A stretch of DNA of 64,000 nt, taken from positions 15,439,850-15,503,849 of the forward strand of contig NC_052031.1 in the NCBI RefSeq assembly GCF_015832195.1. Direction: 5' to 3'. The translations under genes were made by a program, and so were the position numbers. The notes beneath the pieces were generated by a model. That model saw only the letters and a list, made by a program, of their open reading frames with translations, ran no database searches and was not told where the DNA came from. The DNA is from Motacilla alba alba (lineage: Eukaryota > Chordata > Aves > Passeriformes > Motacillidae). Shown here in pieces: positions 1-12,100 of this stretch. Position 1 is the stretch's first letter. Each line of letters begins with the position of its first letter.

Positions 1-1593
1 ACAGGCTGTTTGGGAAGAGAGAAGGCTAATGGAATTCTTGGCTGCACTAAAAAAGAACCTTTTATGCCACAGTACAAGCCCCACTGAAACTGTATCTGGC
101 CTATCATCTCTGTTTGGGCTGTGGTGCTGCAGCACCATGGAGCCTCCACCTGCTACACCCCCCTGACTGCCTTCACCTGCACGCTTGCCTTGGGATGTCT
201 CTCCTTGCAGCACCTCTCAAGATCTGAATGCAGCTCCCAAAGTGGCACAAGGGGAGCATCTTCAAAAGCTCATGTTGTTTGGCCTTGCTGAATCATACTC
301 GCTTTGGGAGCTTCCCACAGTAGCAAAGAGGGAACTAAGAAAAAACTGGATGCAGGTTTAACTGCATTAATTCTCTCGGTTTCATTCCTGACACCATCCA
401 AGAGACCAGATGTTCACCCTGTCCCTGAAACCTGGAGCCAACACTGCAGGCCACTGTCACCCCTTCTTGTCCTCTGACCCAGGGGCAGGACCTCCACTGC
501 TGGCTGCAAGATGCCATCCTCACGCTGTAAGGGCTGAGGATCTGCTCAGAGCCATCACACAGATTTTAAACTCAGGCAGGCAACAATTTCTTGTATTTTC
601 ATTAACTGCACAGGTGCCAGTGAATTTTCCATTTAAGAACTGAAAGAATAGGGGAAGACCTGAACTCATACGTATGGGAAGAAGGAAGTGACTTCTAAAA
701 TCCTAAGAGCTTGGAATGTCTAAAGCACACAGGAGGGGGGTAGAGTCCCAGCAAGAGGGGACAATCCCAGCACCTGCACCTCTTGCACTTCCCTTTCAGC
801 CAGCACTGCACCAGCCCCTTCCCCTGTTAAACCCGTGCCTTGAATTAAACATTTTAAGCAATTCAAGTAAATAAAAATGTGATACAGAATAGATACATAT
901 AGTCTATGCATGCAAGCTGCCCTAGAAAATAAAATTATTAACATAATGTAACAGTGAACAAATGAGACAAAATACAATGGTAAATGAAATGATGTGTCTC
1001 CAGTGCTCTGGCCCCAATTCCTGTTTATTCAGTGACCCATCACTTCGAAACAGGCAAGCAAAAAGTCCCGACTGAGAACACCCTCCTATAGGCAGGTGAT
1101 CACAATCTTTCAGGCTAAAGCATGTTTATTGTCAGGTCCTGGAGAAACTTATAGTTCAGCTGCGGTTTTGTTGCTGTGGCTATGCAGACAAAGACTTGAG
1201 CTCCTTTTCTGCAAGTTCAGCCCGTAGCTCAGGGCATTCAGCACGTTAATTCTGCTGGGGCCAGATGAGTGATACCCTGGAGCAGATACAATCTGGCTGC
1301 TACCGATGAAAGACTCATTAAAATTTTCTTACTGCGAACACACAAGTGCAAGAACAATTTTGAGTGACCTTATACCTCTGCAAATGGCCAACAGCCAAAC
1401 TCCTACCGCTGCCTACGACCCTTGTACCGGAGCCGGAGAAAACAAATTTAACAAGACCATAGCTGCAAGGGAATACGCCCGAACCTTTAAAATCTTCCCA
1501 ACATTTCCCTCACTGCGAGGCAGAGGGATTCGCTTTCACACAGAACAAGCCTCCGCTTCATCCACCTTGGATCAGATAACCTTTTACATCCCG

Positions 1594-1622
1594 GCTCCCG
1601 GAGTTTTGTCCTCTCCGGGAGC
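1594..1622. repeat. Perfect 10-bp inverted repeat with 9-base loop
   Basis: The left arm GCTCCCGGAG (1594-1603) and right arm CTCCGGGAGC (1613-1622) are exact reverse complements around a 9-base pyrimidine-rich spacer. The arms are GC-rich and would form a stable hairpin in RNA or cruciform DNA. It could also be a paired binding site for a dimeric factor. It sits inside the intronic CpG patch. Confidence 0.75.
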
Positions 1623-1691
1623 TGTGAAAATTCCTCCGGTGCAGTGGCTTCGGTCAAAGATCGCATTTACAAGAGGAGCGCGATGCTGCCG

Positions 1692-1705
1692 GTAACCACA
1701 GCAAC
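1692..1705 (+). promoter_or_regulatory. Candidate RFX X-box
   Basis: GTAACCACAGCAAC fits the X-box form GTNRCC-(0-3 bases)-RGYAAC exactly, with a 2-base spacer. RFX factors bind such sites in ciliary and planar-polarity-related genes. The position inside a CpG patch in CELSR1 intron 1 makes it more plausible than an isolated match, but occupancy is unproven. Confidence 0.45.
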
Positions 1706-4700
1706 GGGGCACCCCCTCCGCAGCCGCTGGCCCCTCCGGTTGATGAGTAACTCGGGGACAATGCCGCACCCAGCGCTCCCGCAGGTCCCTAACGCGGCCG
1801 GCAAGGGGGGATGAAAGGCTGCAGCGTGGAGCAAACCCCAGGGGCTGAAACAGCAGCTGGACAGACACCCCGGAGCTGGTGGGAGGAATCATAAAGGGAG
1901 CGCTGAAGTAAATTTTGCCAAATTTTGCCAAATGCCTTTATTATTCTTCCTAAAGGATTTTTGAATGAGTATTTACAGCACTTTCTCATGTGGAGAAAAC
2001 ATGTAAGAATTATGAGTTGGATGCAGATTTTGGTCCTCCTTAACTTCAGAGCTTTCAGAAAGAAAGGGCAGGCAAAAAATTGCTCAAAACATTGTTTCAA
2101 CCATCAGCTCACCTGTAGCAATCCCTTTGCCAAGTGTAATGCCATGTCCAACCATGCTGAGCTGCTTTAAAAATCTGTTATTAAACATGTTTCAATATTC
2201 CAGTATTTCTTAAATATGGAAAATCAGCTGCATATGTGAAAAGAAATATTTTTCTATGAAAGCAGTAACTCAGCACCTGCTGCAGCACCCTAAGAGCAAG
2301 AGAAGGCAGACACGGGGCAAGCATGGCTGTGTGCTAAAATGACAAGACCTGTCTCCTGTTATCTTGTGAGTTTAGTGACCCTCCTGTGGATTTTCCTCAC
2401 CTGAAGAGACCCTCCAAACTTGCTCCGAGCTACTGCCTGACATCCAGACAAGGTAGGGCAACCGGGAAACTCGGGGTGCTGCACATATTCCCCTTCCAGG
2501 CTGCCGTGGCAGCACAGGCACATGATGTTGACATGGCAGTGCAACAGGATCTGTGAGGTGAATGAGAGCAGGGGCTGACAACCTCTCTGCATCCATTTCA
2601 GGGGTTCCTGGTCTTGCCTGTCCTGGCTCTGTCCTGAGAACTGGCTGTGTTTAAAGTGAGCACTCTGGAGAAGTTTCATCTGGGAGAAGCCCAGTTCCTG
2701 CACTCACAAGTGACTGCAAGAAGCACGCTGAAGTGCACATTGCAGTGGAGGAAGTGGGAATGATCAGCAGACCTGCTTCAAAAGCATACCTGTGATCTGA
2801 ACATAGATGCACCTATGGTGAGACAGATTTAAACTGCACCGCAGCTTTCAGCTTTGCCCAGCTCCCCAGACACCCTGATGCAATACAAAAAAAAATAGCC
2901 CCTCTTTCTCCCTCAGAGGGTTTTTCCCATACCCATAAACCCTGAAGTTACTATTCTGGAACTGATGAACTCTCACCGCAGGGAATGAAAGTAAAATAAA
3001 TGGCTCCCAGGTCCTGCTCCTTTCAAGTCGATTGCAGAAGTCCCTTTGACTTCAGAGACAACAATAAGAACAATAATAGGTTCTCATTAGGCCTCATTCC
3101 CAGCAGGGCTTTGGGTACTTCCAGAAATAACAAGATCTTCCTGAAGGTCTCTTTCTTTGTCTCTTTCTTTAATCCCAACAGGATTGGAATTTGGGGTTAA
3201 TTTTGTTGCAGGAGCAGGCATTGAAATCCAGTGCAGCTCACATCAACACCTCTCATTCTGCCACTGTCTCCAAATAGCTCAGGATTAGATTTTCTTGCTG
3301 GGCAGCCAGGTAAAAAAGTAGGTTCCTAACAGATGGCTCTGGGCTAGCCACAAGTTTAGCTTTCATCTAATTAATATTCCTTGCATGTGCATGTGTTATG
3401 AAAGAATTGAAAGTAGGTGTATGGAATAAAGCACATCCAGGGACTCCAAGTAGTGAAAGATGTAATTGCCAAGAGACTTCTACAGCCTCACCCCAGCCCC
3501 TGCACATATTTTATTTCTAGCTTAATTTTTTCCCAATTTTTTCCCAGATTATCCAGCATACATTTTGATTCACTTTATATAGTAAAGATCCCATCCAAGA
3601 ACATGCGCCTCTTCATCTTATTTTAGTCTTATTCAGAAACACAGCACAGATATAGCAGTGATCCAAATAAACAATGACATCTCTCTATTAAAAAAATCCC
3701 ACCATACTGATTCAATACTGTATTTCTAGATTTAGCATAAAAATGATTTGTTCCTGTTCTCAGCTGCCTCTTCTGTATCTGCATCGTTCTGTCCAGAGCC
3801 AAACACACTGATGACACATTTGGATCTGCCTGCTCCAGAGGTAACAGTTAATTCCCGACCTTGTTTAGGTCTTTTCAGGCAAGAGACCAAAACTTCTGTA
3901 AGGAAGGATTTCCCAGGCTGTGCTTTTCAAGCCTTCTCAGAGCTGGTCATTCAGGGCTCAGTTGGAGTGTCTTCCTCAAATCTTTTCCTATTAATCTAGG
4001 AACCAAGCTGTGATCCTGGTTTAAACCTGAAAACCTGGTGCCTTGCAATAGCAAGAAATTGGAACTTGATTCCCATTGAGTCATTTCTTGTAGAAAGTAA
4101 TTAAAAGAAGCATTGATACACAAACAGCACTCCAGAGTCCTATTGTCTTACAAGTGACAGAAATCTGCATTTAGACAATGAAATAGGCTCTTCAATTTAA
4201 AGGGTCCCTTACTTAAAAAAGGGACTACAAAGGTGCATCTTGCAGCCTACTTTTCCTAAGGAATGTCTATGAGGAGGTTTCAATCACTATGACAACCTCT
4301 TTTTAATGCCAATGATTTTCTAGCCCAGACAACTCTTTCTTGAGAAAGGGCATGTTTTAAGGCTCTGCCAAAACTGTGGTTAAAAGCCTTGCTGACAAGA
4401 GAATAATCTATGAGTTTACCGTTTTCGCAAACATGAGTTTTTAAAAAGAATCAGGAATTTTACATTATAGCTGGCCAAAAGATTGCTGCCGTGAAGGAAG
4501 AAAATAACAGAAAGAATAATAAAGAAAAAGGGCCAGACCAACCTGCCATGAGCATCATTTGAGTACAACATGGGTGTTCTGGGATCTAAAGGTTTTGGTA
4601 CCTCACGAGTTTGTAAACTTATAAAGATGCATAGGGACAAATAAGGAGAAGATTATATACCTCTACACATTTGCATTTTATTTTAATCCACAATAGAGAT

Positions 4701-4851
4701 TTTTTAGCATTTATCAGTCTTTATCTGCCAAGTCTCTACCATACCTCCATCAGCAAAATCAAGTGAACCATTTCTTGCCGCTCGTATTTACACAGCATTT
4801 CTTGTGTTACATTGCCATCTCTTTCTAGAATAAGCAAATAAAGAGCTTCCC

Positions 4852-4924
4852 TTTCATCAATGAAACATCACTGATGTTATTCCATAAGAATTCCATTTCA
4901 TCAAAGATTTGATGTTATTCCATA
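4852..4924. repeat. Imperfect tandem duplication, about 30-35 bp unit
   Basis: Both copies (4852-4886 and 4896-4924) begin TTTCATCAA and end TGATGTTATTCCATA, separated by a few bases and differing by a small internal indel. It looks like a local replication-slippage duplication in the intron. No function is apparent. Confidence 0.7.
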
Positions 4925-5948
4925 GAAATTACCTCACCGGGAGTAGGATAAAAGAGACTCTTCAATATTCACAGTGCAGTTCCCACCCTGTGCCAATTCA
5001 GGCCCATTAACTCAGCCCCCCTAAGTGCAGCATTCCCGAGGGATGGTTTGTAGCCATGTGGCTGCCCTGTTTTCCCTTTCAGTGAGGATTTGCACCCACC
5101 CAGGTTACAGCCAGCTCATTTTCTGCTCTGACTTCTGACCTGTTACTACTTTCACAGGGAAATGAATAAACACAAGTTACATGGCACAGCTAAGACAGCA
5201 AATCACAGAGAATCAGCGGCAGATGCTGGAGTGCAAAATGAGGATTTTGGAGACTCATCCTGTACAAATGGTCACACTACCCAGAGCCTGCACGCAGCCT
5301 GCTGCAGGGGTCAGCACGGGCGGAACGGGCAGAGAGTGGTTTTGCAATCAGAGCCAGCACAAAAGCCTGAGCAGCTGTTGCTATTGAATCTGAGGGATGC
5401 AAAGGCTACACACACCCCCAGCCACCGCAGGCATCAGCAGCTGACAGCCCCAGCAACGTGCTGCAGGAATTGTTCCCTTTTACCACGGTGGTGTTCCTCA
5501 CACGTGTAGGTACACACACAAGAAAGAGGACTCCAGTGTTATCCAATAACAATACTATGTTATACAATACACAAGAGTTAAAAGAAAGGAGCTAATTTTA
5601 TGTTAGACAGTGCTGCAGGGTAGCCTTTGACTTGTTAAGAGTACAACTGCTGTACTGAGCCTCCTCCTCTAGAAGCAGCACATATGTATAGGAGAAAGAG
5701 ATATTACAAAATATCCTACAACAATTACAGATGTTGGGGAAACACCTCTGTTTCTGAAAGAATCCACATAAACCTGTGTATCTGTTCCTCTGACTCACCA
5801 GGATCTGCTGCTTCAGAAAGCTGTTGAAAGGGTCAAACTAACACAAGATATCACCTCATGCTACTGCCATTATTTAGGGTTTAAAATGCTGGAACAACAG
5901 TGGGTCTCTCAATATTCTTACCTCAAGAATAGCTGCAGTGATATATGC

Positions 5949-5971
5949 TCACATACATGGTCACATACATG
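5949..5971. repeat. Short tandem duplication, 12-bp unit
   Basis: TCACATACATG occurs at 5949-5959 and again at 5961-5971 with one base between. It is a minor intronic duplication with no evident role. Confidence 0.6.
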
Positions 5972-8900
5972 TAGCAATATAAGTCTATTTATAGACCTCC
6001 TAGAAGTCCAGCCACCAAATACTTGGTAATACTTGTGTCTCTGCCATGCTATCACCAAAGAAAAAAAAAATTAAGCTCTGAAGTGTTAAGCCACAGAAGC
6101 TGAGGATCCTTTTTTTCTAGAAAGCATTTATGAATGCTGGTACATTTGACTAATGAAAATAAGCTTTGTCAGAAAAATTACATCAGTAAAGAGACAAGAA
6201 ACCAGATCTCACCTTCAAGACACAACACCCAGTGAAGGCTGTGTGACCACAGCCCCTCAGACTAAGCAAAAAGGACCTCTGGGAGTGGGCAGGACATGCC
6301 AACAGGGCAGGACTGGCAATGCTTCTCTCCATGAGAGCAACAAATTCCTTTCTGAAAATGCAGCCTCTTGCTCTTAGGGCAGCAGAGCCATGAGGGCATA
6401 CAGTTAGCCCTGGGCTAGCTACAGCTTCTGTAGACAGATTACATTGTCTCTCAGCTAGGACAAAGGCTGGTCCTTGTTTACACCTCCAGGATAAATGCTG
6501 GCCATTCTGGGAGTAGCTTGATCAGCGACAAACTCATGCATCCATCATAGTCAGCAGAGGCACAGGTGCACAAAGTCAGGCTCAGCCTCCATAATCTGCT
6601 GACAGTGATGGAAAAAATCCCAGAAGGCAACACCGCCCAGGCTAAAGCTGGTCAATCAATCTAGAAAAGAGGTGAAAAGGCAAGAGAAGCTGAAAGTCAC
6701 GGTTTTTGCTGACCACTGACCAGGTCATTTCTTCTGTTAAAATTTCTGTCAGGTTACTTTGCCACCGAGCATCAAGCAACCAGGTGTGCAGCTCTCTAGC
6801 TGGTCCTCTCAGCATCTCCAGGGGCACATTAGAAAGCTGTGGTCACACACTCAGGACAGCTGCTGGTAATGTGTGGTTCTGGTATATGTGAGCAGTTGGG
6901 GAACTAATGGAAACCCGCCTCCAGTCCCCACTGCTCTACCCTCCAGCTGGCCTCTTACAGGCACCATTTACACATTTCCCACAAGGTACAAACAGTACAG
7001 TGGTTTTCAACATCTTCCAGTTTCCTGGAGGGCGATCTCAACCTCTCAAGCAGCTGACAGTGAAGAACAGTTCCTGGTTCTGCTGCTGCCTCTGCTTCCT
7101 CTGTCTCCAAGGGTTTGGCAACCTAGACAACTACCTCCTGAAATGGTCTAAAATCCAGATACTGCAGATATTGGAATCAAGGACATCAGTTACCAGTGGA
7201 GGATGTTTTAACAATAACATGAGAAACAGGAGTTGTCCAGCCTGCAGACTCCTGTTCAATTTGATATGAAAGGCTTGGCCCAATGCACAGAAGACCCTCA
7301 GCTCCTCCATGCAACTGATGACATTTCAGGCTTTTCTGCTCCAGAAGAATTACAGGAGTGCAACATCTCAGATCCCTCAGAGCAATGGAGCCTGTGAAGA
7401 GCAGGAATGTCCAATGGAGAGGACCTCTCCCAGCCCCTGGAGCAGGAATCTGATGGCTGTGGAGGCCTGTTCCCCAGACCTCAGCCACACAAGGGTGCTT
7501 GCAGATGTCTGCACCACAGCTTTGCACTGCTTAGGAAAAGGCTCAGAGCCTCATCTTGATAGCGCAGGCTTTAGAGAACTGCTCTGTTTCAGTGACCTAT
7601 CAACCTGGCAGGGCTCAGCCTCAGCGAGATGGATGTCCAGGTGTCACCAGCCATATGGAGCAGTCAGCCAGCAGTATTTGGTCAAAACCAGGTTTTATGA
7701 TTCAGGTAAAAACAGGTAGTCCACAAGACAACAGGAGCTTTGCAGTAAGTTCCCATTAAAGCTGGTAAGACCCAAGTCACAGCACTGCCAGGTTCCCTCC
7801 TAGAGGCTTTTGGAGACATGGGTAACAGTTTTAATATCCAAAATGCTGATGTAGGGGAAGGTAGCTAGGCTGTAACTCTGGAGCACAGAACTAGCCCTGC
7901 TTGGTTTGAACAAAATAGGCTCCCTTTGTGAGCCCTGCCTGAGGTGGTCAGCCTCTAACAAAAGACCACTGACAGTCCTCTGGCACGATCTCAAGCAATT
8001 TGAACTTTCTGCAGCTTTTGCAGTAACACAGTTCACTTAAAGCTGTCACAGGCAGGAACTTTCCAGTAATCCTCATGTTAGCTCTTATGCTGGGTTAATA
8101 ATTCCCTGCTCAATCATCTGTGACCAAGACACAACCAATACAATTCCTGTTAAGTCTAAAAATGGAATCAAAAGCATATATGGAAAATTTGAAAAAATTA
8201 AATAAAGCAAGTGCTATATCATACTTGTGTGCAAGGCAAAGCAGAGTTGCTGGCTTTTTTCATTTTATTATAGTGATTTATAGTCCAAAGCTTGATCCAA
8301 GATCAAGCCCCTGTGACCCAAAACATAAACACAAGAAAAACAACAAACACTTTGCTTTTTATGTCATTTGAACAATGATGCTTAAGATTTTCTGTTTTTT
8401 ATTTTTGTCCCCTTTTTAAATCAGCAAACAGAGACAAATTTAAATCTAACAGCTAAAAATAACATCCACTGTTGTTGCCAAGCACTGAGCTTCCATTTTG
8501 GGTGAAGTTGTTCTCCAAAAGACTGGTGATGGGGGCCCCATGAAGACACTCTCCCACAGCCCCATGAAGCTCCCAAAGCCCTGTACACTCCATATGCCAA
8601 GCAGATAATATTCTTACTGCTTTGGGCTTCTTCCGAAGCATATAGAAATCTTCTTTCTTGAGCTGATTTTGACCTTTTTTAAAAGAAATTCAGTGCATTC
8701 TGATTTTAGCAGAAGGAGTTCTTGTAAAAAAAAAAAAATCTGTCCACATGCACTCACTTTGGTCTTTCTATCACAAAGGGCTGAGCAAGGGGGTCTAAGA
8801 AACCAGGCAGCCACATCTGCCCCATCTCAAAGCAAAATCCTGACCAGGTAGACAGCACCGTTGAAGGAAAAAACAGGGATTTTCCCTTAGCAATTCAAAG

Positions 8901-9094
8901 GCAATTCACACAGCAATTAAAGTATCAAGTTCAGATGTGCTCACAATTCATGTGGTTATAGAAGCAAAATTATCCAGATGCATAAACAAATAAATAAAAA
9001 AATCGTGAGCAGGGTAGAACATTTAGCTCGAGTCAAGCCTTTCCCCAGGGATGAGGAGCCACAATGGTCCCTGCTCCCTGCACAGCACCCAGCA

Positions 9095-9124
9095 GGGATC
9101 AGCTGGGCAGGGATCAGCTGGGCA
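9095..9124. repeat. Exact 15-bp tandem duplication
   Basis: GGGATCAGCTGGGCA is repeated exactly twice, head to tail (9095-9109 and 9110-9124). Each copy contains a CAGCTG E-box, so the duplication doubles a potential bHLH site, but this may be incidental. Confidence 0.7.
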
Positions 9125-12100
9125 GGTGTGATATGCAACTCTGGCTTAAGGTGTGCAGAGACCCTGACCTCATGGGTATCTCCCACCCTCTCCTGGTTGT
9201 TTCCACCAGCAGCAATTACCTGGAGATGGGTCCAAATGTAAGCAAGAGCCCAACAGGGATGAACATGTTAATTCTGACATGATGCCCAGCCCAGGTCACA
9301 GCTACCCTCCATCAGCTGCAGCACAGGGAGGAGAGCAAACACTGCTCAGCACAGCTCTGCAGGCTAAAATGCTACCAACAAATACAAATAAAAATGTAAA
9401 AACACATTCGCTGCACCTGGTTCTTTATTCTTCTCTGAAATATATGACTAAGCTTTGCTCTGACATGAGTGGGAAGGCAATATAGTTACTATTTGTGTAT
9501 TGAAATGGGCATTAAAACAGGTCAGTATCAGAAACAGCCCAGCTGGAGAGATGAGCAAAGAGAGTAGCAAAAAGCTGTAGGGGGTACCCCACAGCAGCCA
9601 CCAGAAGCAGCTATCTGGGAAAAACAATGTTTCTACATCTGAAGTTTTGTTAAGAAGTTTTTAAAAATGATGTAAACACAGTACAACTTTTGCAGAAAAA
9701 TTACAAAGCTCAAAGCATCTGAGAACACTGCAGACAATTATCACCTCTGTAATTTGCCTTTTCCCTGGAAATAGTTTGGCCATAAATGCACCCATATACA
9801 TCGGGATGCTTTCATTTGCACCCCTCTGGGCAAGTCAGGCACATCTGGAGAAATCATCTTCACAGTATATCACTAGGAGCACTCTTCATAGGATGGAAAG
9901 ACAATGGCTAAGATGAAGCATGACAAGGAAATACAAAAGCACAACAAGAAGGGAACAAAAAATAAAAAAAAATCCCTGTCCCTCACAATACAAAACCCAA
10001 AGATCACTCAGTGAGATGATCAGGCAACATGTTTTAACCAAAAACCATTTCTGCAAGTGGGTGCATCTGAATGGTGGGGACTGTGATCAGGCACTGGGGA
10101 AAGCAGACATTTCAGAGGGATTAAAGAAATTGGGAGATGAGGGGGCCATGGGCTGTGGCACTGACTTGCCCCACAGTGAGTCAATGCCATGATCGGGGGA
10201 AACCTGTGGCCCCAAAAGCCCTTAAACATCTGCCTGCTGTGAGCTGGAACAGTGCAGGGAGGGAAGGATCAGTCTGAACTTGTCCTGTTTCTCATACACT
10301 TTCCTTAGTATATGTTGCTAGGCAGAGCAAGAGTGGGGATATTAGCTAGGCCATCCCTTTGGCCTCATAGCATTTAGCAGGTCTGAGAGGTGATGCTTAC
10401 GGCACTAAATAAACAGGGCACCACAGACATACACACATCCATACATTCAAATAGTGCTGCCACATAACACAGCAGTGTTAGCCCTGGACCTGGCACAATT
10501 TCTGGCAGGTGCAGCAGCACCCTGCTGAGCTGGCTCACCTGCAGGGACAGATCTGGCCATGCCAGGATGGACAAAGCAAAGGGAACCATTCCAGCCCAGC
10601 CAGCCTCTGCCATTTAACCTGCAGGGCAGAGAAGCATACCTGTCCTGCTTAATGAGCCTCTGTAAACATTAACAGGGCAGATCTCTACATTACTTAAACA
10701 TGCAAAGCAGTGGTTAAAATCATCCAGACTCTTTTCTGCTGTCTGTGTGGCAGTTGGGCTCACTGATCTCACACATCAATTAAAGGGCCACTCAGGTTAA
10801 TTGGAGGATATATCTTATATCTATATCCTGGAACTGACCAGGCAGCCCAGCCAATCCCCCATCCCGGCGGCCTCCTAGCTCTAAAATGAGCCATGCCAGG
10901 GATCCCCTTACACTGTTTACCTGCCTCTCCTCCAGCCTTGTTTCCCCTGAAACAGAAGGAAGTCAGTGTACTTTTTGACTAACAAACTCACCCAAAGAGG
11001 GTGTGTTACATCGCCCAGAAATTGTAACTCACAGAGCAGGATACACCCAAAAAATGTCTCCAGCAAGCAGCAGCTTTTCCCAGAGGCTTGTTTTGTGCAT
11101 ATTATATTCCAGACCATGCTTTCATGAGACTGCTGCTGTCTGCAGAGATCAGTGTGTGAGGCAGCCCTGGGGCTCCTTCCCGCCCACGGCCACCAACCCG
11201 GCTGCTCCCACGGCTGCTCCCGGCCACCACCCTGCCTCTGCACCCACAAGAGCTCTCATCTGCAGATCAAACAAGGTTCTCCTCCCAGAGCTTCACAGCT
11301 GGGTCTACCCTCCAGTTCCCCCTTTCAGGAGGTTTTTTCTCATGCAGAAGAAAAGCATCTCTGACTGGATTTCTTCTGATCAACCCCGGGGCGAGGGAGA
11401 GTAATCCCGGTGTCCATCTGGCCCCCTTCCCCCTGCCTCTACCTGGGTCCCCCCAGACCATTAAGACAAAAACCTGTGATTTTATGCCACAAGAGAGGTG
11501 GAGATTCCAGCATGTGGTGAACATCTTTGACACACAAAGGCCCAAGAGAAGAGGGAAAATGGTGTCAAATCAAAACACAGTTCAAAAGACAGTGAAGCAG
11601 TGCCTTCCATCATTGCACCGCACAAACCTGGCTTCAGGGAAGTAGTTACCACACTTAAAACCAAAACACGGAATAATTGCAGGCTGCTTAGCCCAGCACT
11701 GCCTATTGTGCAAAATCCTCCGTACAGGTTTCCACACAAATGAGTGATTCGAGCAATTTTGGTCATTTTTAATGACAGGGACAGCAAAAAGGGAAGCCCA
11801 GGTGCAAGCACACAAGTTTAGTCTCAGCAGTCGCCCTGCAGCAATGTGACTGTCCTTGTCCAGAGCCCCATGGCAGCCAGGGGTCAGGCACACACAGACT
11901 TTTTCCCTGGCTGTGGCTGACAGGGACTTCATGGGCCTCCTCCAGTGGCTCCAAAGAGTGGCAAACCTAAGGCAGGTAATGATTTAAGGACCATGACAGC
12001 CCGTTTCCCAACTCTGAGCATTTTCACACAAAGCACTGCAGGAACCTGACTCTCATGAGTCACCCTGTTTAGTTTGACTCCTCTGCTCTGCTCCTCAAGG

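Larger units (their letters stand above)
1390..1890. promoter_or_regulatory. Intronic CpG-dense patch, possible alternative promoter or enhancer
   Basis: About 30 CpG dinucleotides can be counted in roughly 490 bases, whereas the flanking intron has only isolated ones. The patch contains a perfect hairpin (1594-1622) and an RFX-type X-box (1692-1705). CpG-dense islands inside long first introns of developmental genes often act as alternative promoters or enhancers. That role is inference here, as no TATA box or transcript evidence is available. A 129-codon plus-strand frame crosses the patch but resembles no known protein. Confidence 0.55.

Noticed and set aside
1306..1695. 129-codon plus-strand frame over the intronic CpG patch
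   Set aside because: The absence of stops follows from GC content, and the protein resembles nothing known.
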